Assembly: GCA_019115045.1 (NCBI GenBank)
Contig: DXEI01000029.1
Span: 1 to 58,985, forward strand
DNA: 58,985 nucleotides
Reading direction: 5' to 3'
Source of the DNA: Candidatus Gemmiger excrementipullorum
Lineage (GTDB): Bacteria > Bacillota > Clostridia > Oscillospirales > Ruminococcaceae
The notes below the pieces were generated by a model. The model did no database searches. It was not told the origin of the DNA and saw only the letters and a program-made list of their open reading frames with translations. Position numbers and translations under genes: made by a program. Of the stretch, positions 1-8,758 are shown piece after piece (the first letter of the stretch is position 1; each line of letters starts with the position of its first letter).

Positions 1-898
1 CGGCGCTCATGGCGCGCAGCGCGGCCACGACCTCGGGCTTGTCCTCCCGGTAGGTGATGCCGTACCACTTGTCGGGGCTGGTCAGCACGTGGACGTTGGC
101 GTCGCCCCGTTCCAGCGCCGCCGTGACGACGGCGGGCAGGTAGTATTCACATTTGAGGGGGTTCACCGGCAGGTTCTGCTGCAAAAAGGCGGTAAACCCG
201 GCCTTGGCCTCGGCGATATAACCGGGCGTAAAGCCCCACAGGTTCATGGATACGACGGTGTCCGCCGGCAGGTCGGCCCAGGTCTGGCCGCCGTCCTCGC
301 TGTAATGGATGCCGCCGGCATACGGCTCGATGCAGGTGCGCTCGGTCACGCTGACGAGGTCGTGGTGTTCGTCGGTCACACAGACGCCGCGGCTGACGCT
401 GCCGTTGGCGCTGACCGTGTTGCCCAGCAAAAAGCCGACCATCGTCCAGGCGTAGCGGTCGCCGTCCGGGTGGGTGCTGAGGTAGTCGTACACGAGTTGG
501 AAGCCCTGCGGGCCGTAGTAGTCGTCGGCGTTGATGACGGCAAACGGCGCGTCGCCAATGGCCTCCTCTGCCGAAAGGATGGCGTGCGCCGTGCCCCAGG
601 GTTTGACACGGCCCTCCGGCACCGTGAAGCCCTCGGGCAGGTTTTCCAGCTGCTGGTAGGCGTAGCGCACCTCCAGCCCGGCGCGCAGCGCACGCGCGCC
701 GACAGCCTCTTTGAAAGGCTGCTCGATCTCATGCTTGATGATAAAAACGACCGTCTCAAACCCGGCGCGGCGCGCGTCGTACAGGCTGTAGTCGAGGATC
801 GCCTCGCCCGACGGGCCTACGGGGTCGATCTGCTTGAGCCCGCCGTAGCGGCTGCCCATGCCGGCGGCCATGATGACCAGGATCGGTTTTTTTGCCAT
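1..898 (-). CDS. Nucleotidyltransferase family protein (sugar-1-phosphate nucleotidylyltransferase-like), 3' part truncated by window edge
   Basis: Minus-strand translation from ATG at 896-898: MAKKPILVIMAAGMGSRYGGLKQIDPVGPSGEAILDYSLYDARRAG...; MAAGMGSRYGG is a nucleotidyltransferase signature. Not in the ORF track, probably because it runs off the edge. Confidence 0.85.
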   Translation of the reverse strand, partial: MAKKPILVIMAAGMGSRYGGLKQIDPVGPSGEAILDYSLYDARRAGFETVVFIIKHEIEQPFKEAVGARALRAGLEVRYAYQQLENLPEGFTVPEGRVKPWGTAHAILSAEEAIGDAPFAVINADDYYGPQGFQLVYDYLSTHPDGDRYAWTMVGFLLGNTVSANGSVSRGVCVTDEHHDLVSVTERTCIEPYAGGIHYSEDGGQTWADLPADTVVSMNLWGFTPGYIAEAKAGFTAFLQQNLPVNPLKCEYYLPAVVTAALERGDANVHVLTSPDKWYGITYREDKPEVVAALRAMSA

Positions 899-1103
899 AG
901 AACTGCTCCTCTCTGCGCGGCGGGCGGCAAAGCGCCGCGCGGCCGCGCGCTGGCTTACCCCTATGATACACGTTCGCGGCGTTTGTTGCAACCCCGCGCC
1001 CCAAAGCGCCCAAAAATGTCACACAAATTGCGGTAGCATTGTGGCCGCAATAATGGTATACTATTAACAAAGTAATGTCTTGCACAGTATAAGGAGGTGC
1101 GCT

Positions 1104-2291
1104 ATGCCCAACGAAACGCCCGTGCGCGCGCTGGTACTGGCCGGCGGCGGCGCCAAAGGCAGCTACCAGGTCGGCGTCTGGCGCGCCTTGCAGGAGCTGG
1201 AGTGGACGCCGGCCATCATCACGGGGGCCAGCGTCGGCACGCTGAACGGCTGCATGTTCGCCAGCGGCAAGGCCGACGAGGTGGAACAGCTGTGGCGCAC
1301 GATGGAAAACCACGACGTGCTGGACGTGCCCGCCACCCGCGACGCCGACGAGCTGCGCGCGTTTTTCCTGGATGTGATCCGCAGCGGCGGGCTGGATGTG
1401 CAGCCGCTGGCCGAGCAGATCGACGCGCTGATCGACGAGGAGGCCGTGCGGCGCTCGCCGATCCGGTTTGGGCTGGTGATGACCGAGATGGCCACCATGC
1501 GCAGCGTGCAGTGCCAAATCGAGGATATCCCCAGCGGGCAGCTGAAAGAATACCTGCTGGCGTCCAGCGCCTGTTTCCCGGCGCTGCGCCCGCGGGAGAT
1601 CGACGGCGTCAAATACATCGACGGCGGCTGGCGCGACAATATGCCGCTGCGCCTGGCCGCCGCCATGGGCGCGACCGAACTGCTGGGCGTCGACATCGAC
1701 GGCATCGGCATCATACCGCCCAACAACACCGGCCTGCCCACGCGCATCGTGCGCAGCCACTGGAACCTGGGCCCGACGCTGGACTTTGACCCGGCGCGCG
1801 CGGCGCGCAACATCGCGCTGGGGTACCTGGACACGATGCGGCTGTTTGGCCGCTTTGGCGGCACGGCGTATGCGATCTTGCCGTCGGACGATGATTTTCT
1901 GGCACGGTTTGCCGCGCAGTACCAGCGCCTGCTGGCCGAAGCCGAAGCCCGCAGCCCCGGCCTGGACCGCCTGGAAAAACTGGCCCGGCAGCGCGCCGGC
2001 TACCCGCCGCCGTTTGCCCCCAACGCCAGCGCCCCCACGCGCGGCGCGCTGGCCCCGCTGGAACTGGCGGCCGAGCGCCTGCACGTGCCGGAGGACCTGC
2101 CCTACACCCCCAAACTGCTGGCGGCCACCTTTATGGGCAGCTTTGACAAAGACCCGGCCGACCGTTTCCCCGCTTTGCTGGGCGGCAAGGATGGCAGCGC
2201 CGTGGCCGAGCGCGCGGTGGCGGCCGCCGTGCCGGAGGAGTTTGTGACCGCCCTGGTCAGCCGTGCGCTGGCCGAGACCCCTTTGCTGTAA
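1104..2291 (+). CDS. Patatin-like phospholipase family protein
   Basis: RBS aaggaggt before ATG; GGGAKGSYQVGVWRAL oxyanion motif, GASVG nucleophile motif, IDGGWRDN catalytic DGG. Confidence 0.9.
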   Translation: MPNETPVRALVLAGGGAKGSYQVGVWRALQELEWTPAIITGASVGTLNGCMFASGKADEVEQLWRTMENHDVLDVPATRDADELRAFFLDVIRSGGLDVQPLAEQIDALIDEEAVRRSPIRFGLVMTEMATMRSVQCQIEDIPSGQLKEYLLASSACFPALRPREIDGVKYIDGGWRDNMPLRLAAAMGATELLGVDIDGIGIIPPNNTGLPTRIVRSHWNLGPTLDFDPARAARNIALGYLDTMRLFGRFGGTAYAILPSDDDFLARFAAQYQRLLAEAEARSPGLDRLEKLARQRAGYPPPFAPNASAPTRGALAPLELAAERLHVPEDLPYTPKLLAATFMGSFDKDPADRFPALLGGKDGSAVAERAVAAAVPEEFVTALVSRALAETPLL

Positions 2292-2313
2292 CTTCCGAAC
2301 AGGAGGCCTGCCT

Positions 2314-3900
2314 ATGTATACGTTTTCCGGTGTGACGGCTTCCAAGGGCATCGTGATCGGCCCGGTGGAGCAGATCGACCATGGCACCGCCGGGCTGCAC
2401 CGCATCGTGTGCGACCCGTTCCGCGAGCGCGCGCTGTATGACGTGGCCGTGGTGCTGGCCAAGGACGAGCTGCGCCGCCTGAGCCAGCGCGCCAAAGGCC
2501 CTGACGCCGACATTTTGCTGTTCCAGATCGCGCTGCTGGAGGACGAGTCCTTTACCAACGAGATCGGCGATTACATAGCCGCCGGGGCCGGCGGCGCCGC
2601 CGCGGTGGAGCGCGCCGGGCAGATCTTTGCCGGGCGGCTGAGCAACGTCGACGACGAGTATATCCGTGAGCGCAGCGTCGACGTGCAGGACGTCTGCCGC
2701 CGTGTGGTGGATATCCTGGACGGCCGCCCGCGCCGCCGCCTGCACCTGCAGCGGCCCAGCATTTTGGTGGCGGACCGGTTTTTCCCCAGCGACCTGTTCA
2801 GTTTGGACCGCCGCATGATTCTGGGCCTGGCCAGCGACCAGGACAGCACGGTGAGCCACGCCGCCATTATGGCGCGCAGCATGGGCATCCCGGCGGTGGT
2901 GCAGCTGGGCGACGGCGTGGCGGCCCAGGCCGCCGGGCACCGCGCCATTTTGGACGCCACGGGCGGGGACGCCGCGACGCTGACGGTGGAGCCGACCGGC
3001 GTGCACATGGCGCAGGCGGACTGCAAGATCGCCATCACCCGCCTGCACGGGCGCACGCCCGACCCCGTGGCCGCGCTGCCCTGCCTGACCAAAGACGGCA
3101 CGGCGTTCCGCCTGCTGACGGCCATCAACACGACCGCTGACCCGGCCGACCCGCTGCCGCAGGGCGCGGCCGGCACCGGGCTGCTGCGCACCGAGTCTGT
3201 GATTTTGGACGACCTGCCTGAGGACGTGCAGTTTGCCAACCTGCGCAACCGGCTGCAGCACGCCGACGGGGCGATGATCGCCGTGCGCACCTGCGATACC
3301 AACGCCGACGACGATTCGCCCTGGACGGCCGAGATCCGCAGCCGGCTGAACGGCCACCGGCTGTTCTGGCCGCAGATCAAAGCGCTGCTGCGCGCGGCGC
3401 GCTACGGCGACCTGCATGTGCTGTTCCCCATGATCGCGGGCGTAGAGGACTGGCAGACCTGCCTGCGCGAGGTGGAGACCTGCCGCACCGAGCTGCACAA
3501 AGCCGGGCAGGAAGTCTCGCCGCCGCCGTTCGGCTGCATCGTGGACACGCCCTCGGCCGCGCTGCTGGCCGGGGAGCTGATCGACCACGGCGCGCAGACG
3601 CTGGCCATCGACCTGGAGGACCTGACCCGCTATACGCTGGGCCTGGTGCACGACCCGCTGGCCGCCGTGAACCGGGTGGACAACCCCGCCGTGCAGCGCC
3701 TGGTCAAAGAGGCGCTGGAACAGGCCAAAGCCCGCGGCGCTGAGGTCTACCTGTGCGGCCTCACGGTGGACTGCCTGGACCGCATCCCCACCTACCTGCG
3801 GCTGGGCGTGCGGACCTTCAGCGTGGAGCCCGCCGCACTGCTGCCGCTGAAAAAACGCCTGCTGGAGATGGACCTGCGCGAACCGCCGGAAAAAGCGTGA
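2314..3900 (+). CDS. PTS Enzyme I-like protein (PEP-utilizing enzyme), divergent
   Basis: MYTFSGVTASKGIVIGPV N-terminus, TVSHAAIMARSMGIPAVV (phospho-His motif), GTGLLRTE, IDLEDLTRYTLG, YLCG; RBS aggagg. Confidence 0.85.
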   Translation: MYTFSGVTASKGIVIGPVEQIDHGTAGLHRIVCDPFRERALYDVAVVLAKDELRRLSQRAKGPDADILLFQIALLEDESFTNEIGDYIAAGAGGAAAVERAGQIFAGRLSNVDDEYIRERSVDVQDVCRRVVDILDGRPRRRLHLQRPSILVADRFFPSDLFSLDRRMILGLASDQDSTVSHAAIMARSMGIPAVVQLGDGVAAQAAGHRAILDATGGDAATLTVEPTGVHMAQADCKIAITRLHGRTPDPVAALPCLTKDGTAFRLLTAINTTADPADPLPQGAAGTGLLRTESVILDDLPEDVQFANLRNRLQHADGAMIAVRTCDTNADDDSPWTAEIRSRLNGHRLFWPQIKALLRAARYGDLHVLFPMIAGVEDWQTCLREVETCRTELHKAGQEVSPPPFGCIVDTPSAALLAGELIDHGAQTLAIDLEDLTRYTLGLVHDPLAAVNRVDNPAVQRLVKEALEQAKARGAEVYLCGLTVDCLDRIPTYLRLGVRTFSVEPAALLPLKKRLLEMDLREPPEKA

Positions 3901-3917
3901 CCCCTTCTTGAAAAACC

Positions 3918-3952
3918 AAGACCCGTTCCCCTGCCGGGGAACGGGTCTTTTT
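3918..3952 (+). terminator. Rho-independent terminator
   Basis: AAGACCCGTTCCCctgccGGGGAACGGGTCTTTTT directly after the Enzyme I-like stop. Confidence 0.85.
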
Positions 3953-3967
3953 GCGTGGCACCGCGCG

Positions 3968-5635
3968 TCAGCCTTCACTTTCGGCCGGCGTGGCGGGGTC
4001 TGTTGTCGGTTCCGCCGCGCTCTGCGCCTCGCTGCCTGCGCCGGATCCGGTCTCGGCCACCAGGGTGTCGTCGCGCTCGCCGGCGATAAAGACGCTGACG
4101 ACGGTCTTGCCCGCGTCAAAGCGGGTGCCGGCCAGCACGTCGGTCTTGGCGACGCAGCCCTCGGCCATCGTGCCGTCGTTTTCCACGATCTGCATCTTGT
4201 ACTGGATGCCGCGCTCGTCGAGCTGTTTGCTGGCATTGGCCTGCGTAAAGCCGATGATGTCGGGCATTTCGACCAGGTTGGGGCCCTTGCTGACCACGAT
4301 CTGCAAGATCTGCCCGTCGCCGGTAGCCAGCGACCCGGCGGCCGGGTCCTGGCGGATGACGATGCCGGCCGCGATGTCGGAGCTGTTTTCCTCGGTCATG
4401 ACGATGCGGAACGAGGCATACAGGTCGTTGTCCTTGATCTCGCTGGCGTAGCGCTTGCCCACAAGGTCCGGCACGACTGCCTGCTCACTGTCCTGCGCGG
4501 GCAGCGTTTCGCTGGCGGCCGCCGGCGTGGGCGTGGGCGCCGGCGTCTGCGCGCCGTCGCTGTCCAGCAGGCTCCAGACCAGCAGGATGGCCAGCACGGC
4601 GATGACGATGAGCGAGACGCCCATGATCTTGCGGGTGCTGATCTGGTTGTCGCCGCGCTCAAACATGGCGTTGGCCACGTTGGGGTCGGTCAGGGCGCTC
4701 ATCAGTTCCGGCACGGTCTGCATGCGGCGGGCCGGGTCCAGCCGCAGCGCGCAGGCCAACACCTGCGAAAACCAGGTCGGCACGCCGGCCTCCAGGCTGT
4801 GGGCGGACTCCAGGCTGTCGCGCACTTTGCGCTGCGGCGCGGCCACCGGCGTCTGGCCGGTGACCAGGCGGTAGCAGACCGCCCCCAGGGCGTACACGTC
4901 GGTGTAGCGGCCGCTGAACTCCGCCGCCGAATACTGTTCCGGCGCGGCATAGCCGGGGTAAAGCTGGCTTTTGAGCTCGCTGCCGCCGGTGCGCAGCGCC
5001 AGCGTGCCGTAGCCGGTCAGGCGGGCGGTGCCGTCGATGGGCAGCAGGATGTTGTCCGGGCAGATGCCGCGGTGGATCAGCCCCGATTTGTGCAGCTGGG
5101 CCACGCCTTCCATGACCGGCTGCAGCAGCGTGCGGGCTTCGGCCGGGGTCAGCGTGCGGCTGCGCAGGCTGAGGTAATGCGTCAGCGTCATGCCTTTTTC
5201 GCTTTCCTCAATGCCGTAGACGGTGTTATTTTCTTCCACCACGTCCAGGATGGTGTTCAGCCCCGTGGACGGCGTCAGGCCGCGCAGGTCGTCGTACAGG
5301 TCCTTAAAGTCCATGCGGCTGGTCTTGAACAGCACTTCTTTGCCCTCTTTGGGCATCAGCATACCGTCCGCATTGCGCCCGTTGCACAGCGTGACGGGGA
5401 AATACTCTTTGATGCGCACGAACTTTCTTTCTTCGTTGAGCACGCCGCGGTAGCAAAGGCCGTCGCCGTCGGCGCTGAGGTAGCTGCCCACCGTGTAGCG
5501 GCCCGCCAGCTGGGTGCCCAGCGGCAGCGCGCCCTCGGGGTTTTGGTTTTGCAGCGGGCGCCCGCAGTGCGGGCAGGTCCCGGCGTAGCCGCCGGACAGC
5601 GGCTGCAGGCAGTGGGGGCAAAGCAGTTCAGGCAT
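3968..5635 (-). CDS. Zinc-ribbon / protein kinase-like domain / TM / PASTA-domain protein (predicted pseudokinase)
   Basis: MPELLCPHCLQPLSGGYAGTCPHCGRPL zinc ribbon; kinase-like fold with IHRGICPDNILL and GYAAPEQYS; TM segment IMGVSLIVIAVLAILLVWSLL; PASTA-like repeats VPDLVGKRYASEI..., MPDIIGFTQANASKQL.... Confidence 0.85.
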   Translation of the reverse strand: MPELLCPHCLQPLSGGYAGTCPHCGRPLQNQNPEGALPLGTQLAGRYTVGSYLSADGDGLCYRGVLNEERKFVRIKEYFPVTLCNGRNADGMLMPKEGKEVLFKTSRMDFKDLYDDLRGLTPSTGLNTILDVVEENNTVYGIEESEKGMTLTHYLSLRSRTLTPAEARTLLQPVMEGVAQLHKSGLIHRGICPDNILLPIDGTARLTGYGTLALRTGGSELKSQLYPGYAAPEQYSAAEFSGRYTDVYALGAVCYRLVTGQTPVAAPQRKVRDSLESAHSLEAGVPTWFSQVLACALRLDPARRMQTVPELMSALTDPNVANAMFERGDNQISTRKIMGVSLIVIAVLAILLVWSLLDSDGAQTPAPTPTPAAASETLPAQDSEQAVVPDLVGKRYASEIKDNDLYASFRIVMTEENSSDIAAGIVIRQDPAAGSLATGDGQILQIVVSKGPNLVEMPDIIGFTQANASKQLDERGIQYKMQIVENDGTMAEGCVAKTDVLAGTRFDAGKTVVSVFIAGERDDTLVAETGSGAGSEAQSAAEPTTDPATPAESEG

Positions 5636-5705
5636 ACAGGGTTCCTTTCCCGGTATAAAAAACGGAGAGCAAGGCATGCCTTCACTCTCCTGTTTGCGGT
5701 CGGTA

Positions 5706-6443
5706 TCAGCGGTCGAGGTCTTCCTCGTTTTCCAGGCTGTGCCAGGCGTTCTGCACGTCGTCATCGTCGTCCAGCGCGTCCAGCAGCTTGCCCATCTGCG
5801 CCAGCTGGTCGGGGTCGGTCAGCGTCGTGGTGGTGGCGGGCACCTGGGCCACGTCGGCCGAGATAAAGCTGTAGCCCTTGTTTTGCAGCGCGTCGCAGAC
5901 GGCGGTGAAGTTTTCCGGCGTGGTGGTGACCTGGGCGGCCTCCTCGCCGGCGTCAAAGTCCTCGGCCCCGGCGTCGAGGGCGTCCATCATCAGCTCGTCG
6001 GGGTCTTTATCTTCCAGATCGACGACGATGACGCCCTTTTGGGTGAACATAAAGCTGACGCAGCCCATCTGGCCCAGGTTGCCGCCGAACTTGTCAAAGT
6101 AGTGGCGCATGTTGGCGGCGGTGCGGTTGCGGTTGTCGGTCAGCGTTTCGACCATGACCGCCACGCCGCCGGGGCCGTAGCCCTCGTAGGTCATGGCTTC
6201 ATACTCGGCCTTGTCGCCGCCCTCGGCGCGCTTGATGATGCGCTGGATGTTGTCGTTGGGCACGCTGTTGGCCTTGGCTTTGGTGATGAGCGCCGCCAGC
6301 TTGGAGTTGGACGCCGGGTTGGCGCCGCCCTCCTTGACGGCGACGGCGATCTCGCGGCCGATCTTGGTAAAGACCTTGGCGCGGGCGCCGTCGGTTTTCT
6401 CTTTCTTACGTTTGATATTGTTCCATTTGCTATGTCCGGACAT
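5706..6443 (-). CDS. yebC: YebC/PmpR family regulator (TACO1-like)
   Basis: MSGHSKWNNIKRKKEKTDGARAKVFTKIGREI, GPGGVAVMVETLTDNRNRT. Confidence 0.95.
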   Translation of the reverse strand: MSGHSKWNNIKRKKEKTDGARAKVFTKIGREIAVAVKEGGANPASNSKLAALITKAKANSVPNDNIQRIIKRAEGGDKAEYEAMTYEGYGPGGVAVMVETLTDNRNRTAANMRHYFDKFGGNLGQMGCVSFMFTQKGVIVVDLEDKDPDELMMDALDAGAEDFDAGEEAAQVTTTPENFTAVCDALQNKGYSFISADVAQVPATTTTLTDPDQLAQMGKLLDALDDDDDVQNAWHSLENEEDLDR

Positions 6444-6600
6444 GCGGTTGGTCCCCCTCATATTTTTGTATTCGTTCAGGCTTTTGGGCAAAAGCCGGCA
6501 AGTACCAGTTAAGTATTATAGCACAACCGCACGTCCTTTTCAAGCCCCGGAGGGGCGCGCCGCGGCGCAGGCAGTAAAAAGGCCCCGCCGGGCGGGGGCC

Positions 6601-6815
6601 GCATCGTGCCGAGAGACTCGTCACGATGCAAAGGGGGGCAACAGCCGCGCACGGCAATTGCCTAACGCGGCCATTTCCCCCTTTGGAGTCCCCTTCGACA
6701 AAATTGCGCGGCAAACCGCGCACTCGTCGCTAACGCTCCTCGCACACAATTTGCCGCACAATTTCCCTGTATGTGTCGCCGCCGCCGGCACATGTCCGCC
6801 GGCGGCGACGAATTT
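6601..6815 (-). repeat. Dispersed multi-hairpin repeat, copy A (minus-strand orientation)
   Basis: Reverse complement matches 42470-42793, e.g. ACACATACAGGGAAATT, TGTGTGCGAGGAGCGTTAGCGACGAGTGCGCGGTTTGCCG, AATTTTGTCGAAGG, CCAAAGGGGGAAAT. Confidence 0.9.
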
Positions 6816-6829
6816 TGACCTTGTAAACA

Positions 6830-7915
6830 TCAATACTTGGCGGGGTTGGCGGACAGGTACTTTTTGACCATGAGCGCCACTTTAAAGACGATGGCGTCGT
6901 CAAAGTTGCGCAGGTCAAGGCCGGTCAGCTTGCGGATCTTCTCCAGCCGGTAGACCAGCGTGTTGCGGTGCACGAACAGGCCGCGGCTGGTCTCGGAGAC
7001 ATTGAGGTTGTTCTCAAAGAAGCGCTGGATGGTGAACAGCGTCTCGGCGTCGAGGGAGTCGATGCTCTCCTGCTTGAACACCTCGCGCAGGAACGCTTCG
7101 CACAGCGTCGTGGGCAGCTGGTAGATCAGGCGGGCGATGCCCAGGTGGTCGTAGCTGATGACCTGGCGCTCGGTGTCGAACACCTTGCCGACTTCCATGG
7201 CGATCTGCGCCTCTTTAAAGCTGGCGGCCAGATCCTTGATGTTGTTGATGGGGGTGCCGATGCCAACGACCGCTTTGATGTAGTGGTCGCCCTGCAGCGT
7301 ATCGACGATGGAGGCGGCCAGTTTTTCCATATCTCGGGTGGTGTTTTCGGGCTTGATCTCTTTGACGAGGACGGTATCGCTCTCGCTGATATTAAAGACA
7401 AAGTCCTTCTGCTTGTCGGGGAACAGCCCGCTGACGACGTCGTAGGCCGAGATGTCGTTGCCGGAGGTCACGCGGATGAGCAGCACGACGCGCTCTACAT
7501 CCGAGATGAAGTGCAGCTCGCGCGCTTTGGCATAGATATCGCCGGGCAGGATGTTGTCGAGCACGACGTTTTTGATGAAGTTGGTCTTGTCGAACTTTTC
7601 GTCGTGGTACTGCTTGATGCACTGCAAGCTGACCGAGAGCATGGCGGCGAACTGCTCGGCCGTGGGGTCGGTGCCCTCGACAAAGGCGGCGTAGTCGTTG
7701 TGCTTGGTGTTGGAGAACTGGTGGTAGGAATACCCGTCCCGCACAAAGGCTTCGCCGCCGGCCTGGCGCGCAGCCGCCACGCCGTCGCGCACTTCGCCGA
7801 TCTGCCCGAGTTCCGAGCAGGAGATGACGGTACCGGTCTCGTCCACAACGCCAAGCACGCGGTCCACTGCCTCTTTCATCTGGTAGACCACATTCTGGAA
7901 TACCCTGTTCGCCAT
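6830..7915 (-). CDS. PucR/CdaR-type helix-turn-helix transcriptional regulator
   Basis: C-terminal TIQRFFENNLNVSETSRGLFVHRNTLVYRLEKIRKLTGLDLRNFDDAIVFKVALMV is a typical PucR HTH. Confidence 0.85.
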   Translation of the reverse strand: MANRVFQNVVYQMKEAVDRVLGVVDETGTVISCSELGQIGEVRDGVAAARQAGGEAFVRDGYSYHQFSNTKHNDYAAFVEGTDPTAEQFAAMLSVSLQCIKQYHDEKFDKTNFIKNVVLDNILPGDIYAKARELHFISDVERVVLLIRVTSGNDISAYDVVSGLFPDKQKDFVFNISESDTVLVKEIKPENTTRDMEKLAASIVDTLQGDHYIKAVVGIGTPINNIKDLAASFKEAQIAMEVGKVFDTERQVISYDHLGIARLIYQLPTTLCEAFLREVFKQESIDSLDAETLFTIQRFFENNLNVSETSRGLFVHRNTLVYRLEKIRKLTGLDLRNFDDAIVFKVALMVKKYLSANPAKY

Positions 7916-8084
7916 ATACAATGACTCCCCTTTTTGTTCATTTGGGCCTTTGGCAAACTGCCGTATGGTAAACTGCCCGAAAACAGAAAGCTCTTGATGT
8001 ATATTTTACACAATCAACTTGGCTTTTGCAACATATTTTAACGAAAAAAGAAAGATTTTCTTGTACAATTTTGTTTTTGTGTGC

Positions 8085-8118
8085 AAAAACCCCCGCCGGG
8101 AGCGCATCCGGCGGGGGT
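8085..8118 (-). terminator. Rho-independent terminator for the sugar transferase gene
   Basis: On minus: GACCCCCGCCGGatgcgctCCCGGCGGGGGTTTTT. Confidence 0.8.
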
Positions 8119-8127
8119 CGGCTTCCG

Positions 8128-8754
8128 TCATTTTGACGGGTCGCGGTCGGCGGGGTCCTGCAAAGCGCCGGTGCCCCCCTCAACGACGCCGCGGCGCTGG
8201 AACACGTAGGCAAAGCTGCGGAAAAAGATCCTGCAGTCCATGCCAAAGGTCACGTGGGCGGCGTACTCGCCGTCGTAGCGCGCCTTGACGTCGATGGGCA
8301 GTTCGTCCCGGCCGTTGACCTGCGCCAGGCCGGTCAGCCCGGGGCGGATGTCGTTGGCGTGGACGCGGTCGCGCGCCTCGATGAGATCGTACTGGTTGTA
8401 CAGCGCCGGCCGCGGGCCGATGATGCTCATCTGCCCGGCCAGGATGTTGTAGATCTGGGGCAGCTCATCCAGGCTGGTCTTGCGCAAAAACGCGCCGCTT
8501 TTGGTGATGTAGCTGTCGGGGTTCTGCAAAAGGTGGGTGGGCACGTCGTGCGGGGTGTCGCCGCGCATCGTGCGGAACTTGAGGATGTTGAAATGTACTT
8601 TGCCCCGGCCCACACGGCGCTGGCGGAAAAACACCGGCCCGGGCGAGTCGCATTTGACCCACACGGCGATGGCCGCCATGGGGATGGCCAGCACGACGGC
8701 CGCCGCCAGCGAGAGCACAAAGTCCAGGATGCGTTTGAAACAGCGCTGGTACAT
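8128..8754 (-). CDS. Bacterial sugar transferase (undecaprenyl-phosphate sugar phosphotransferase, PglC/WcaJ type)
   Basis: KRILDFVLSLAAAVVLAIPM, CDSPGPVFFRQRRVGRGKVHFNILKFRTM, SLDELPQIYNILAGQMSIIGPRPAL, RPGLTGLAQVNGRD. Confidence 0.93.
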   Translation of the reverse strand: MYQRCFKRILDFVLSLAAAVVLAIPMAAIAVWVKCDSPGPVFFRQRRVGRGKVHFNILKFRTMRGDTPHDVPTHLLQNPDSYITKSGAFLRKTSLDELPQIYNILAGQMSIIGPRPALYNQYDLIEARDRVHANDIRPGLTGLAQVNGRDELPIDVKARYDGEYAAHVTFGMDCRIFFRSFAYVFQRRGVVEGGTGALQDPADRDPSK

Positions 8755-8758
8755 GGCG

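Noticed and set aside
756-2558. 600-aa minus-strand ORF antisense to the patatin gene
   Set aside because: Composition is H/Q/R/G/A-rich without domain signals; the plus strand carries clear patatin and Enzyme I genes. Typical antisense ORF in high-GC DNA.
2257-5866. Long ORFs 2257-4236 (-) and 3908-5866 (+)
   Set aside because: Both are shadows of the real Enzyme I-like and kinase-like genes on the opposite strand.
6430-6867. Short ORFs within repeat copy A (e.g. 6430-6723, 6621-6833)
   Set aside because: They arise from palindromic repeat sequence and do not stay open as equivalent ORFs in copy B.
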